Of a stretch of DNA of 64,000 nt, positions 1 through 8,337 are shown one piece after another. Under the pieces are notes generated by a model. The model saw only the letters and a program-made list of their open reading frames with translations. It had not been told where the DNA came from and made no database searches. The position numbers and the translations under genes were made by a program. The stretch comes from DATKUC01 sp964577375. Lineage in GTDB: Bacteria > Spirochaetota > Spirochaetia > DSM-27196 > DATKUC01. Positions within the stretch are counted from its first letter, which is position 1; every line of letters begins with the position of its first letter. The stretch is from the NCBI GenBank assembly GCA_964577375.1, contig CAZNYW010000013.1, positions 16,218-80,217 of the forward strand. Reading direction: 5' to 3'.

Positions 1-900
1 GTCATCGCCGATACCCTTCTTGTCCGCCGAATCGGAGGCTTCGACGCCCGGCGCCCACTGACCCATGAGCTCCATCGCCGCCTTGCCGTTGCCCATGAGG
101 GCGGCCTCGTCGTCATAGGTTGCTCCGAGGTAGCCGGTCTGGAAGGGGTCGAGATTCTTGAGCTGCAGCAGCAGCTGACCGGCCTTTACGTAGGTCGGAT
201 CGGCGAAGGAACCGCTTCCGCTGTAGGCAGCGTTGAATGCCGGCTCGCCGCCGAGTCGCATGGCCAGGTAGGTCCACCAGAAATGCGCCGGCCACTTGTC
301 GCCCGCGCCGAGCGCGATAGGTATGTAGCCCGCGCTCTTCAGCTTTGGAATTGCCGACAGCAGCTGGTCCCAGGTCTCGGGAACCGTCACTCCCGCCTTC
401 TGGAAGGCGGCCTTGTTATACCACATCCCGACGCCGCCCATGTCGTAGGGCGCGCCATAGTAGTGACCGTCGTAGCCGTAGACGCTCAGGGGACCCTTTC
501 CGATCTTCTGGGCGATATTCTGCTGCACGTAGGACGTGATGTCGCGAAGCATCCCCGCCTTGGCATAGGCCACCATCACACCGCCGCCCCAGGAATGGAA
601 GATGTCGGGCGGATTTCCGGCCTGCACGGCGACCTGCACCTTCTGTTTGAAGGCCTCGTTTTCGAACATCACCAGATTGATGTTGACGTTGGGATGGGTT
701 TTCTGGTAGTCGGCTACTATCTGCTTGCGCAGCGCCTCTCTCGGATCGGGGCCGCCGCCGCCCTGAGCCAGGGCCCACCAGGAGATCGAAACCTGCTTGG
801 GAGCGGAGGAAGCCGCCTCCTTCTGACCGGCGGCAAAGGCAATTCCGGCTGTAAGAAGCAGGACTGCAAGTGCGCCCGTGATACGAACCATCACCCTCAT
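1..900 (-). CDS. Sugar ABC transporter substrate-binding protein (partial, runs off window)
   Basis: The reading frame is open from an ATG at 900 to the window edge, giving 300 codons without a stop; the C-terminus lies outside. The start MRVMVRITGALAVLLL with cleavage near IAFA-AGQKE is a Sec signal peptide followed by the Gln/Lys/Glu-rich mature end common in spirochaete binding proteins. Further in, the text SWWALAQGGGGPDP, NPPDIFHSWGGG and MWYNKAAFQKAGV is typical of family 1 extracellular solute-binding proteins for oligosaccharides. The ribosome site GGAGG lies 7 bases before the ATG. Upstream, CGTATGATACG (931-941) is an 11-bp near-palindrome that could be an operator. The gutted amylase behind it hints at alpha-glucan uptake. 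Permease genes would be expected beyond the left edge. Confidence 0.9.
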   Translation of the reverse strand, partial: MRVMVRITGALAVLLLTAGIAFAAGQKEAASSAPKQVSISWWALAQGGGGPDPREALRKQIVADYQKTHPNVNINLVMFENEAFKQKVQVAVQAGNPPDIFHSWGGGVMVAYAKAGMLRDITSYVQQNIAQKIGKGPLSVYGYDGHYYGAPYDMGGVGMWYNKAAFQKAGVTVPETWDQLLSAIPKLKSAGYIPIALGAGDKWPAHFWWTYLAMRLGGEPAFNAAYSGSGSFADPTYVKAGQLLLQLKNLDPFQTGYLGATYDDEAALMGNGKAAMELMGQWAPGVEASDSADKKGIGDD

Positions 901-1085
901 GTGATACCTCCTCATAATGTATCTCAATGCCGTATGATACGTTCCGACTATCAAGCGTAAGGGCAACGCCGGAATTCCGATAGGCGGCGTATTGCGGGTC
1001 TTGGCGTAGGTAGTTTTACCGATGTGTGTCCCCGGTGCCCGCGAAAAAGTCCTGCGCCGTCGGCCGCGGCCGTGACCTCACAAGG

Positions 1086-1447
1086 TCACACACTTGACAG
1101 TATCTGCGCTCCAAAGGCCGGCAGGGTGAGGGAAAAACCTCGCCCGGCCGCCGCGACGGTGATAGTGGGGTCAAAACAGCTTGTCAGTTTCCCGGAATCT
1201 GCAACGCCAGGATCAAATGAGATCTCCCGTTCGCCGTCCGCCATGTTCACCGCAACCACCAGAAGCCGGCCGTTGCTGCTGCGAAGAAACGCCAGCTGTT
1301 CCGAAGAGAGATGGAGCTGCCGGTACTCGCCGACCGAGAGCCACGAGTTTCTCCTGCGGATGCGGGCGACGAGAAGTCGTTCCGTTCCGGCGCGTCGAAA
1401 TAACTCATCGGATGGATATGATAGAAGATTGCGTCGAGCCACCACAT
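1086..1447 (-). pseudogene. Alpha-amylase (GH13) remnant with large internal deletion and frameshift
   Basis: Two frames carry two ends of one protein. From ATG 1447 the first 25 codons read MWWLDAIFYHIHPMSYFDAP followed by ERNDF, which looks like the N-terminus of GH13 alpha-amylases. From about 1385 to the stop at 1086, a frame shifted by one reads ARIRRRNSWLSVGEYRQ, HLSSEQLAFLR and VAVNMADGEREI, ending PAFGAQIL, which looks like the C-terminal beta domain of the same family. The catalytic barrel of roughly 300 residues or more is missing between them, so the gene cannot work. The junction is near 1373-1390. It lies directly upstream of a sugar-binding protein on the same strand, as a maltodextrin gene would. 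Family assignment is from memory of the motifs. Confidence 0.7.
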
Positions 1448-1658
1448 ACGTTGAGTCCCATTTGTCGGCTGCCCGGCCGCTGAGCGGCAGGCGGGAAATC
1501 CGGAGCCATTCTACAGAGTGCCGCGAATCTTGTCTGCCTGATTGCCAATCTTAATGTGACCTTCATCTTTGCGGGCTATTGTTCTGTTCGTGAAAGGGCC
1601 GCAGGGCCCGAGAATCCAGAAGAAGGAGTCAACTATCAGAGCGAACATCAAATCAACC

Positions 1659-2558
1659 ATGAAAAGACCAGCGACCGCGATACTTGCCCTGTTGCTCATC
1701 TCGGTCGGCACGCCTGCGGCCCTGTTCGCGCGCACGGAAAGCGGCAACTCGACCCCGGCCGAACCGCGTGCGCCCCTTCATCCGACACGTGTCGACATGA
1801 CACCGATGACCGTTGAAAGGATTCGGTCGCTCATACCCGGCCTGACCCAGTCGGAGGCCGAGCAGCTGATGCAGAAGGGTGTGGTCACAAGCGATTACAG
1901 CAAGTCGATTCAGGCCCGCATTGCCCCGCCGTTTGCCGGTAAGCAGGAGATGATCAAAGAGCTCGGAAAGACCGATGCAACCGTGGGAATAGAGCTGCTG
2001 TTCCAGGCTCCCATACCGGTGAAATTCCGCGAGCGGGACGACTTCTGGCTCGAGATCTACAATATCATGCGCTCGATCAGCACGCTCAAAGGAATCAAGT
2101 ACTACTCGGCAGATCGTGATGAGATGCGCACCTTCTACTACGACGCCTATGTGGTTCCGTCGCCTGAGAAGAAGAACGTCCGTCTGCCTGACCCGCTTGT
2201 GGGGTCCATACCCGCGTCGAGCCACATCTACACCTTTCACAAAGACTCGAGCTTCGGCGACTACGTGATGTCGATAAACTACACGGCAGGCCCCGATCCG
2301 CAGCATCCGAAGTACGCGCGCATGGCGATGTCGAATGCCACGACCATGCACTATTCGATCATTCCGATCGAGCAGCCCTATAAGCTCCAGATCGATTTGG
2401 TGGTGGTACCGGTGGGAGATACCATGCTCTTCTACGGGAATTTCGTCGCAAATGCCTACACGATCTTCGGTCTGCGGGACAGCATCGACGTCAGCTTCAC
2501 CAATCGAGTAAAGGCGCTCTACAACTGGTTCATGGCAGAGGTCACGCTGCACTCCTGA
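1659..2558 (+). CDS. Exported protein of unknown function
   Basis: A 299-residue protein beginning MKRPATAILALLLISVGTPA with likely cleavage after LFA, so exported. The mature part starts with a helical segment (MTVERIRSLIPGLTQSEAEQLMQ) and continues as a mixed alpha/beta domain with many aromatic residues (IYNIMRSISTLKGIKYYSA, FYYDAYVV, YGNFVANAYTIFGLRDSI). It resembles spirochaete exported proteins of no known role, but I cannot name a function. I chose ATG 1659 because the signal peptide begins there; a TTG 90 bases upstream would add an implausible leader. No strong ribosome site is visible: AAGGAG lies about 30 bases away. It is convergent with the Sir2 gene. Confidence 0.75.
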   Translation: MKRPATAILALLLISVGTPAALFARTESGNSTPAEPRAPLHPTRVDMTPMTVERIRSLIPGLTQSEAEQLMQKGVVTSDYSKSIQARIAPPFAGKQEMIKELGKTDATVGIELLFQAPIPVKFRERDDFWLEIYNIMRSISTLKGIKYYSADRDEMRTFYYDAYVVPSPEKKNVRLPDPLVGSIPASSHIYTFHKDSSFGDYVMSINYTAGPDPQHPKYARMAMSNATTMHYSIIPIEQPYKLQIDLVVVPVGDTMLFYGNFVANAYTIFGLRDSIDVSFTNRVKALYNWFMAEVTLHS

Positions 2559-2606
2559 CTGGGTGTCAGCTCATTGCGAGCCCGGCACCGGCACCACGGA
2601 GACTGC

Positions 2607-3368
2607 TCAGTCCGGCTTCCCGCGAGCTGCATCTATGAGCGGCAGCGCCTCGCCCGCCTTCATCGGAATGAACAGATCGGTAATCTCTGGCGTGAAGCTC
2701 GATGGGTCCGGATTTATCTCGATGATCGTTGCTCCATGCGCAGCCGCCTGGCGCGGAACGTCCGCCGCCGGATAGACCTCTCCCGTAGAGCCTATCACCA
2801 GCATGACGTCGGTTCGGGCCGCCGCATCGAGTGAGCGTTCGACCGCGTCCGCCGGTATCTCCTCGCCGAAGAAGACAAAGTCAGGCTTGAGCAGACCGCC
2901 GCAGCTGCAGTGCGGCGGGAGAGACTCGAGAAGCGCGGCGGTGGCCTCATGCCGCTTCCCGCACTTCATACAGCTCAGCCTCCGCGAATTGCCGTGATAC
3001 TCGACCACGTTGCGGCTGCCGGCGCGGTAGTGCAGATCGTCGATGTTCTGTGTTATCAGCACGCGCAGGAGGCCTGCACGTTCCCATTCGGCGAGGGTTC
3101 GATGGGCCGGATTCGGTTGGGCGGTGCCGAAGTGGTCGTAGAAGATCTCACGGATTACCGGCCAGGTCCGATCCGGGTTTCGCAGGAACCAGGAGAGCTC
3201 GAGCATCCGGGGATCATACCGGTTCCAGATTCCGCCTGGTCCGCGGAACGGCGGTACCCCGCTTTCGGTGGATATCCCGGCTCCGGTGAACGCCGTGAGA
3301 AAGCGGGCACTCCGGATTGCCCGAGCCGATGCATCGATGACCTGCGAGATCTCTTCGTTCTGTGCCAT
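2607..3368 (-). CDS. cobB: NAD-dependent protein deacylase, Sir2 family
   Basis: A 253-residue sirtuin. It shows the NAD-binding TGAGISTESGVPPFRG at about residue 28, TQNIDDLHYRAGS, the catalytic His in VVEYHGNSRRL, a zinc knuckle (CMKCG then CSCGG) and a second nucleotide motif (GSTGEVYPAADVP) near the end. It removes acyl groups from lysines using NAD+ in the cytoplasm. The usual bacterial length is about 240-250, which supports ATG 3368 with AAGGAG some 13 bases upstream; a TTG 39 bases further out is possible but less likely. It is convergent with the exported protein at 1659 and divergent from the exported protein at 3452, so it is probably monocistronic. Confidence 0.95.
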   Translation of the reverse strand: MAQNEEISQVIDASARAIRSARFLTAFTGAGISTESGVPPFRGPGGIWNRYDPRMLELSWFLRNPDRTWPVIREIFYDHFGTAQPNPAHRTLAEWERAGLLRVLITQNIDDLHYRAGSRNVVEYHGNSRRLSCMKCGKRHEATAALLESLPPHCSCGGLLKPDFVFFGEEIPADAVERSLDAAARTDVMLVIGSTGEVYPAADVPRQAAAHGATIIEINPDPSSFTPEITDLFIPMKAGEALPLIDAARGKPD

Positions 3369-3451
3369 GACTGCAAAAACTCTCCTTCCGTTGCTATTTC
3401 TCGTCAATAGGGGACCGCGATCGCGGTATAATCTCAGTTGGAGGCAATGTC

Positions 3452-4024
3452 TTGAAAGGCAGAGCTATCCCGCGGTGGGCTGCTGCCGCGACCATGCTCC
3501 TTATTGCCGTTAGCGCATTTGGTCAAAACGCGCATGATACCCGTGTCATAAGCGGCGTCGGATATGCATTTCGCGTCACCGCACCTTCGGGCTGGCGATT
3601 CTTCGACGAGGACCCCCAGGTCAATCGGCGTCTCGGTGCCTACTTTCTTCCAATCACTCCGCAGCCGGCTTCCGGCTGGGCGATCATGCGCGTTACTGCC
3701 GTGCCCCGAACGGCAAGCGACGCCCCGAACGTCCGCGCCTGGGTCGACGCAGAGATCGCATCCATCGCTTCAACCTCCCAGCCGATGGCCCTTGGAGTCA
3801 CCGAGCTGCCGCGCTTTCCGGAGGACCCCCCGGAATCGATCTATATCGAGTATGACGACCGGATGCGGCGTGAATACCGTGCAGTCGCCTACCTTCGTGA
3901 CAGCGGACACATGCTGATTACCAGCCTCGTCTGCCGCGAGAGCCAGGTCCTGCAGTCGATGATCCCTAGCCTTCGGGAGGTCGCCCGGAGCCTGCACTGG
4001 GTCACTTCGAAATTTGGCCGGTAA
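3452..4024 (+). CDS. Small exported protein of unknown function
   Basis: 190 residues with a signal peptide (cleavage near SAFG-QNAHD) and a single compact domain with a strand-rich pattern (VGYAFRVTAPSGWRFFDEDP, YIEYDDRMRREYRAVAYLRD, HMLITSLVCRE). This is reminiscent of PsbP-like or DUF1795-like folds, where GWRF follows a short strand, but that is only an impression. I chose the TTG start at 3452 because GGAGG sits 7 bases before it, and an ATG at 3446 runs into a stop after two codons. It is convergent with the exported protein at 4043, 18 bp apart. Confidence 0.7.
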   Translation: MKGRAIPRWAAAATMLLIAVSAFGQNAHDTRVISGVGYAFRVTAPSGWRFFDEDPQVNRRLGAYFLPITPQPASGWAIMRVTAVPRTASDAPNVRAWVDAEIASIASTSQPMALGVTELPRFPEDPPESIYIEYDDRMRREYRAVAYLRDSGHMLITSLVCRESQVLQSMIPSLREVARSLHWVTSKFGR

Positions 4025-4042
4025 AATCGCTCCGTTCGACGC

Positions 4043-4492
4043 TCAGAGCCTGTAGAGGATCTGGTTCACCTTTGCGAAAGCGTCGCGAAGGTCGGGGGCA
4101 TCGGGATGCCGGTTGGTGAATTCCACGGCATACCGCAGCGCATCGACGAGGAATCGCCTGCTCGCCTCATGGAACAGGTTCATGGTCTGCTGCAGCGCAT
4201 CCGGCGGGTTCCTGCCCCAGTCGGGATGCGTACGGGTGAGCGCGACCATATCCGGAAGGGCGGCCCGCAGCCGCATGGCTGCGGCACGAAGCGCCGTGGT
4301 CATCTGCAGGACGGTGTGCGCCTGCTCGATGAACGACGCCGATTCGTCGAACGCGGTGATCGCGCTTTTCAGCACGGACATCTCATCCTGAAACGGTGGA
4401 GACGCCCACGCGGCCTGCAGGCCGATGAATAGCAGTCCCGATATGACCAGCGCCGGCCGATTCGAGTGCTGCACCTGTACCCGTTCCCTCAT
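4043..4492 (-). CDS. Small exported helical protein of unknown function
   Basis: 149 residues. A signal peptide (VISGLLFIGLQ, cleavage near AWA-SPPF) is followed by an almost wholly helical mature part (SVLKSAITAFDESASFIEQ, LRAAAMRLRAALPDMVALTR, FLVDALRYAVEFTNRHPDA). There are no catalytic motifs and no cysteines, so it may be a periplasmic helical bundle. ATG 4492 follows GGTGAGGG closely. The gene is divergent from the ArsR-type operon at 4977 across 484 bp of non-coding DNA. Confidence 0.55.
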   Translation of the reverse strand: MRERVQVQHSNRPALVISGLLFIGLQAAWASPPFQDEMSVLKSAITAFDESASFIEQAHTVLQMTTALRAAAMRLRAALPDMVALTRTHPDWGRNPPDALQQTMNLFHEASRRFLVDALRYAVEFTNRHPDAPDLRDAFAKVNQILYRL

Positions 4493-4860
4493 CCCTCACC
4501 CCCCGTGCGGACCCGGCAATCATTGTACGTCCCTCGCAGCGTCGGCGCAAGTCGGTCGAACTCGCAGCATCATCTGCACCCTCTTCCCGGAAAATCGGTA
4601 GCGTTCGAGGAGCTCCGGACCGCAGCTCGCCGAACCGAGGCCCGACATTGCATAGTCGAGATGCACAATTGTCTGGCTGCGCTTCTTCGGCAGCAGCTTG
4701 TGGGGATGACCGGATGCCGCTATGTCTTCAGCTCCCGGAGCTCTAACTCACGTGCCGCTTTCGCCGGTGTCAAGAGCATGCTCTGAGGTGTGGGTCGGAC
4801 GGGCAGCGGGGGACCTCGATCCGAGTCCCTGCGTATGCGCTTGCTGATCTGGATCCTTGG
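4493..4860. other. Non-coding stretch between divergent genes
   Basis: About 370 bases separate the exported protein at 4043-4492 from the regulatory region of the ArsR-type operon. Possible reading frames here have poor composition, no ribosome site and no family resemblance. I see no tRNA, repeat or clear promoter in this part; the promoter, operator and palindrome begin at 4861. Confidence 0.5.
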
Positions 4861-4880
4861 TATCAACAGGCTTCTTGATA
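4861..4880. repeat. 20-bp palindromic element, copy 1
   Basis: The sequence TATCAACAGGCTTCTTGATA differs at two positions from the perfect palindrome TATCAACAAGCTTGTTGATA. Two further copies lie at 29488-29507 and 29601-29620. With flanking bases the arms here extend to GTATCAA/TTGATAC (4860-4881). It ends 24 bp upstream of the -35 box of the ArsR-type operon, a plausible operator position. Confidence 0.6.
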
Positions 4881-4904
4881 CTCCTCAAGAGTTGCGCCGG
4901 GATG

Positions 4905-4933
4905 TTGACAACATCCAAACCTGGCACTATACT
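4905..4933 (+). promoter_or_regulatory. Sigma70 promoter of the ArsR-type operon
   Basis: TTGACA at 4905-4910, a 17-bp spacer, and TATACT at 4928-4933 form a near-consensus housekeeping promoter. Transcription should start near 4940, right at a perfect inverted repeat. Of the sigma70-like promoters I found in the window, this is the best match. Confidence 0.85.
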
Positions 4934-4940
4934 AATAACA

Positions 4941-4966
4941 GTTCGTCATTTGTGAAACTGACGAAC
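4941..4966. promoter_or_regulatory. Inverted repeat at the transcription start: operator or leader hairpin
   Basis: GTTCGTCA (4941-4948) and TGACGAAC (4959-4966) are perfect 8-bp arms; inside, TTT/AAA can extend the stem around a GTG loop with one bulged C. The element begins at the predicted start site and ends just before the GGAGG ribosome site. Its place fits an autoregulatory operator for the downstream ArsR-family protein. As RNA it could also mask the ribosome site. Confidence 0.7.
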
Positions 4967-4976
4967 CGGAGGCTCT

Positions 4977-5267
4977 ATGAATCATGTCGATTTCTCGCTC
5001 GAACGAATTGCGCTCGACCGTGTGACGGAGCTCAAACGCGACGCCGCGGCGTCGAGGATCGCCCGCGAGCTGGGCGGCATCCCCCGCGAAGCAGCCGGGC
5101 AACGTACCTACACCTCCCTGGTCCGCTGGTGGATCAGGGCAACCGTGCTTCTCATTCGCTACCCCGCAGACCCCGGACGCACCCTTTCGCTCCTCAGCTG
5201 TCTGGAGTCACCCGTCACGGCGCTCGATGCCCGGACCCGAAACGGAGCAAACGGCTGTGGCGGCTGA
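4977..5267 (+). CDS. Small protein, first gene of the ArsR-type operon
   Basis: 96 residues, starting at an ATG with CCGGAGG 5 bases upstream and a clear promoter. Codon use is like its neighbours (third positions mostly G or C). The N-terminal half is helical and charged (MNHVDFSLERIALDRVTELK, RDAAASRIARELGGIPREAA); the middle has a hydrophobic stretch (LVRWWIRATVLLIRYPAD). I do not recognise the family. The last 41 bases overlap the start of the ArsR-type gene in another frame, so translation of the two may be coupled, which suggests that they act together. It could instead be a leader peptide. Confidence 0.55.
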   Translation: MNHVDFSLERIALDRVTELKRDAAASRIARELGGIPREAAGQRTYTSLVRWWIRATVLLIRYPADPGRTLSLLSCLESPVTALDARTRNGANGCGG

Positions 5268-6300
5268 GGAAAGCGCCGGCCCTGCTGTCTGGAAGTTTAT
5301 CGACTCACCCGTCTACGAGACCCTGCTGTCGATGCAGTCGCTGCTGGTCGACTGGTACGATGAGCCCTGGACGGAGGAGGCGCGCGAGACGATGGGGGTG
5401 GCGTTCCTTCGCGATCTTCGCACGACGTTCGAACCGTTCCGGTTGGGCGCCGACCTGTTCGAGCTTGCAGTTCCGGAATCGTCGCCGCAGGAGGTTGACG
5501 CATTCGTCCGGCACGTCCGTGAGATGTCGTTTGCCGAGTTCAGCTATTTCTCCTTCGGCAGGCTGATTCCGGTGAGAGGCGGGGAGCTCATCATCGACCC
5601 CGAAGAGGTACGAAAGATCCTCGAAAACTTCGGCGATTACGCCCACTACGTGGAGAGCCTCGGAAGGCCCGATTGGGCCGAGATCGGACCTCTCTGTCAG
5701 CGGCGACTTGCCGACCTGACTGAGACCTTCTGGAACAAGTTCTTCACAAAGCGGCTGTCGAGCTTCGCGGCCCAGCACAGCGTGAGCATAGCGCAGAACC
5801 AGGCCTACGGACGCGAGAACGGCTTCGACGCGCTGTACGTGCTTCTTACCGGAAAGGAAAAGACGTGCAGGCCTCTCTCTCCGGACGCGGTGCTTCGCCA
5901 GGTCTCGTTCGTCCCTGTCGCGAACATCACCCAGCCATCGCTTGTCTATACCGGCGAGCAGGATGTCACCGTGATCTACCACGCGTCCCGCACCGCCGCG
6001 AAGCTGTCCGAGCTGAGCGAGAGGGAGCGCCGGCTCATTGCAATCTCGCGCGCGCTCGGTGACAGGACGCGCTTCAGAATAGTGAAGCTGCTTTTTCAGA
6101 ACCGCGACGTGATGAACGGGCAGAACATCGCAGAACGGGTGCAGGTGACGAAGTCGGTTGTGTCGAAGCACCTTGCCCAGCTCAAGGATGCAGGAATCGT
6201 CCAGGAATCGAGCCCCGACAAACGAAACAACATCTACTCGATCGATCTCGACGTGATCCGAGAGATTTCCCCGTCGCTCGTCGAGGTGCTTCGCGGTTGA
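5227..6300 (+). CDS. ArsR-family transcriptional regulator with large N-terminal domain
   Basis: 357 residues. The C-terminal third is a winged helix of the ArsR type (RLIAISRALGDRTRFRIVKL, IAERVQVTKSVVSKHLAQLKDAGIV, then NNIYSIDLDVIREI as the wing). The N-terminal 250 residues (WKFIDSPVYETLLSMQSLLV, FLRDLRTTFEPFRL, GDYAHYVESLGRPDWAEIG) look like the long effector domain seen in some ArsR proteins. It lacks a metal-binding ELCVCDL motif, so metal sensing is unlikely. ATG 5227 overlaps the upstream small gene by 41 bp and has no ribosome site of its own, pointing to coupling. The repeat at 4941-4966 is its likely operator. Confidence 0.85.
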   Translation: MPGPETEQTAVAAEESAGPAVWKFIDSPVYETLLSMQSLLVDWYDEPWTEEARETMGVAFLRDLRTTFEPFRLGADLFELAVPESSPQEVDAFVRHVREMSFAEFSYFSFGRLIPVRGGELIIDPEEVRKILENFGDYAHYVESLGRPDWAEIGPLCQRRLADLTETFWNKFFTKRLSSFAAQHSVSIAQNQAYGRENGFDALYVLLTGKEKTCRPLSPDAVLRQVSFVPVANITQPSLVYTGEQDVTVIYHASRTAAKLSELSERERRLIAISRALGDRTRFRIVKLLFQNRDVMNGQNIAERVQVTKSVVSKHLAQLKDAGIVQESSPDKRNNIYSIDLDVIREISPSLVEVLRG

Positions 6301-6330
6301 TCCGGCGGCGCAGTTGAAATTGCGGACGAC

Positions 6331-6813
6331 CTAGAACGCGATGACACCCAGATTGCGGATGTGGGCGGTGTGGTAGACGTCGTGGCTCGCCGCGCCCAGG
6401 ATGTACCCTGCATAGGTGAACGGGCGATTCGGATGCTTCTCCGCGAGCTGCTTTTCCGGGAAGGCTTCCACTGCCGCGCGGAGCAGCAGGTGCTCCTCTT
6501 CGAGGAACTCGCCGTCCGCTTTCCAGGCCGCCTCGTCGAGGCTTGGCGGAAGGCGCGGGAAGTCCCTCGGCTTGCGGGCAAACCGCGGTGGCTCGCCTGT
6601 AATCGTTAATGTCCTGCGGACATCGAACTTCCAGTAGGCGCAGTGGAGCAGGATTTTCCACGCAGAGAAACCCTCGCTGTTTTCCAGAATAGCACGCTCG
6701 GCATCGAACTTCCGCAGCGTCGGCAGGAGGGCTTGGCCGTGCCATGCCTTGCCGTAGAAGACCGAGTCGAGGTGATCCAGGAGCGCCTTTTTCTGAATAC
6801 TCATCCTGGCCAT
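6331..6813 (-). CDS. DinB-like metalloenzyme-fold protein
   Basis: 160 residues with the layout of the DinB/YfiT superfamily four-helix bundle: a first helix (LLDHLDSVFYGKAWHGQALL), a His in WKILLHCAYWKFDVRRTLTI, and the closing motif HDVYHTAHIRNLGVIAF, which supplies two of the metal-binding histidines. Members are thiol-dependent hydrolases or transferases; the substrate cannot be read here. TATAAT lies only 8 bases before ATG 6813, so the transcript is leaderless or starts at the internal ATG three codons later. It is convergent with the ArsR-type gene. Confidence 0.8.
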   Translation of the reverse strand: MARMSIQKKALLDHLDSVFYGKAWHGQALLPTLRKFDAERAILENSEGFSAWKILLHCAYWKFDVRRTLTITGEPPRFARKPRDFPRLPPSLDEAAWKADGEFLEEEHLLLRAAVEAFPEKQLAEKHPNRPFTYAGYILGAASHDVYHTAHIRNLGVIAF

Positions 6814-6924
6814 GAGCTCCGATTATAGCAGGTCCGGCGGGCGCATTTCGGCAGATATTCCTCTTGACAACGGCGAAAACCGCGGCATGACGGTTATATC
6901 CGATTGTAACCATTATGCCGAGGG

Positions 6925-7756
6925 ATGCCGTTTTTGGAACCGAAGAGGATAATCAGGAAGAACGCGCGCGATTCGATGCAGGCTCAGGTGGAATCCTTCC
7001 TTGTGGAGAAGATCGACACCGATGTCTGGGCAGTCGGCGCCAAAATCCCTTCCGAACGTGAGCTTGCCGAAGAGCTCGAAGTCAGCCGGATCACCGTCCG
7101 GAACGCCGTCCTTGCCCTGACCAATCGGGGGATCTTCGAGCGTTCCGTGGCGCAGGGCACCTTTGTCAGGCGAACCGGCGGGAGAAAGGCCGAAACCAGA
7201 ACGGCGGGCGGTGGAGTGTCTCCGGCGGCTAGGACACGACCGGATTGCGGTCGTGAACGGTCCGCTCGAGCTCGACTCGGCCCGTCTGCGATTTCAGGCC
7301 TGGGAGCAGGCAATGCGTGACACCGGTGCCGGCCCCGAGGAGCGGCTCGTTGCAGGCGGCAGAGGCTGGTCGGCGGAATCCGGCTACCAGGCGATGATCG
7401 AGCTGCTCGACAGGGCGCCCGATCTTCCCGCTGTTTCCTGCGCCAATGATCTCCCTGCAATAGGTGCACTCTCCGCGCTCGCGGAGAGGGGCGTGAGGGT
7501 CCCGGAGGACGTAAGCGTGATGGGCTTCGACGATGCCGAGCTCGCACGGCACGCGGTGCCGCCGCTTTCCACAATGCGTATTCACTCGCGGAATATGGCA
7601 CGCACGGCCGCCCGAAGACTGGTGGAGCGGCTGGAAACCAGCAATCTGCCCGCGATCAGAATCGAGTTTCCCATAGATCTCGTGGAGCGCAGATCGTGCA
7701 AGGAGGTACGCGGAGAGGAACGGAAGACCGTTGACTTCGCCGGATCGAGACCGTAA
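6925..7756 (+). pseudogene. GntR/LacI chimeric (AraR-type) regulator broken by deletion and frameshift
   Basis: The first frame (6925 to about 7190) encodes a GntR winged helix: QVESFLVEKIDTDVWAVGAK, IPSERELAEELEVSRITVRN, GIFERSVAQGTFVRR. From about 7205 a frame shifted by one encodes the C-terminal half of a LacI-type sugar-binding domain: AVECLRRLGHDRIAVVNGP, AVSCANDLPAIGALSALAER, GVRVPEDVSVMGFDDAEL, PPLSTMRIHSRNMARTAARR. About 100 residues of the N-terminal half of the binding domain are missing. Intact AraR-type proteins run about 360 residues in one frame. The HTH piece may still be made (131 residues in the first frame) and could bind DNA without responding to sugar. Confidence 0.8.
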
Positions 7757-7797
7757 TTTCTGCCTGATCTGGTCAAATAGATCAAGGAGCGGCAAAG

Positions 7798-8220
7798 ATG
7801 AGGAACACGGTACGCGACAACTGGGACGATGTGGGGAAGCTCGTTCTGCGCATTACGGTCGGTTTTCTGCTGATTTTTCACGGCATAAGCAAGCTCGAGC
7901 ACGGAATTGCGTGGATGAAGGGACCTCTCTCTGCGTTTCACCTTCCGTTCTTCGTTGGATATGGCGTCTACGTCGCGGAGGTCCTTGCCCCCGTGCTCAT
8001 AATCATCGGCTTCCTGACCCGGCCGGCGGCCCTGGTGGTAGTGTTCGACCTGGTGATGGCGATCGCACTGGTGGCGTGGCACCGGATGTTTGCTCTTTCG
8101 CAGGGTGGAGGTTACGCGCTCGAAGCCGAAGCGTTCTATCTGCTTCTCGGCATCGTGCTCTTTTTTCAGGGCCCGGGTCGATACAGCGTCACGCGTAACC
8201 GCGGGGCATGGTGGCTGTAG
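7798..8220 (+). CDS. DoxX family inner-membrane protein
   Basis: 140 residues with four hydrophobic helices. It opens LVLRITVGFLLIFHGISKLE, the DoxX signature of an early Gly-Phe-His-Gly, then FVGYGVYVAEVLAPVLIIIG, LVVVFDLVMAIALVA and AFYLLLGIVLFFQGPGRYSV. DoxX proteins are small membrane proteins linked to redox or thiol homeostasis; the exact role is unsettled. AAGGAG sits 9 bases before ATG 7798. It follows the broken regulator by 41 bp and may have been under its control. Confidence 0.85.
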   Translation: MRNTVRDNWDDVGKLVLRITVGFLLIFHGISKLEHGIAWMKGPLSAFHLPFFVGYGVYVAEVLAPVLIIIGFLTRPAALVVVFDLVMAIALVAWHRMFALSQGGGYALEAEAFYLLLGIVLFFQGPGRYSVTRNRGAWWL

Positions 8221-8337
8221 CCAGCTTGTTGCATTTCCTTTCGAACCGTGGTATGAATGGAATTCAATACCGCAAAAGTAGTGTAGAGCCGACCCATTAG
8301 TGCGGCGGAGGCCGGACCGATTCGGGAGAGAAGTGCT

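Noticed and set aside
283..960. 225-codon plus-strand frame over the first binding-protein gene
   Set aside because: The opposite strand encodes a clear solute-binding protein with signal peptide; the plus frame is its high-GC shadow.
8079..8096. TGGCACCGGATGTTTGCT as a sigma54 promoter
   Set aside because: The GG-GC spacing is two bases too long and it lies inside the doxX coding region.
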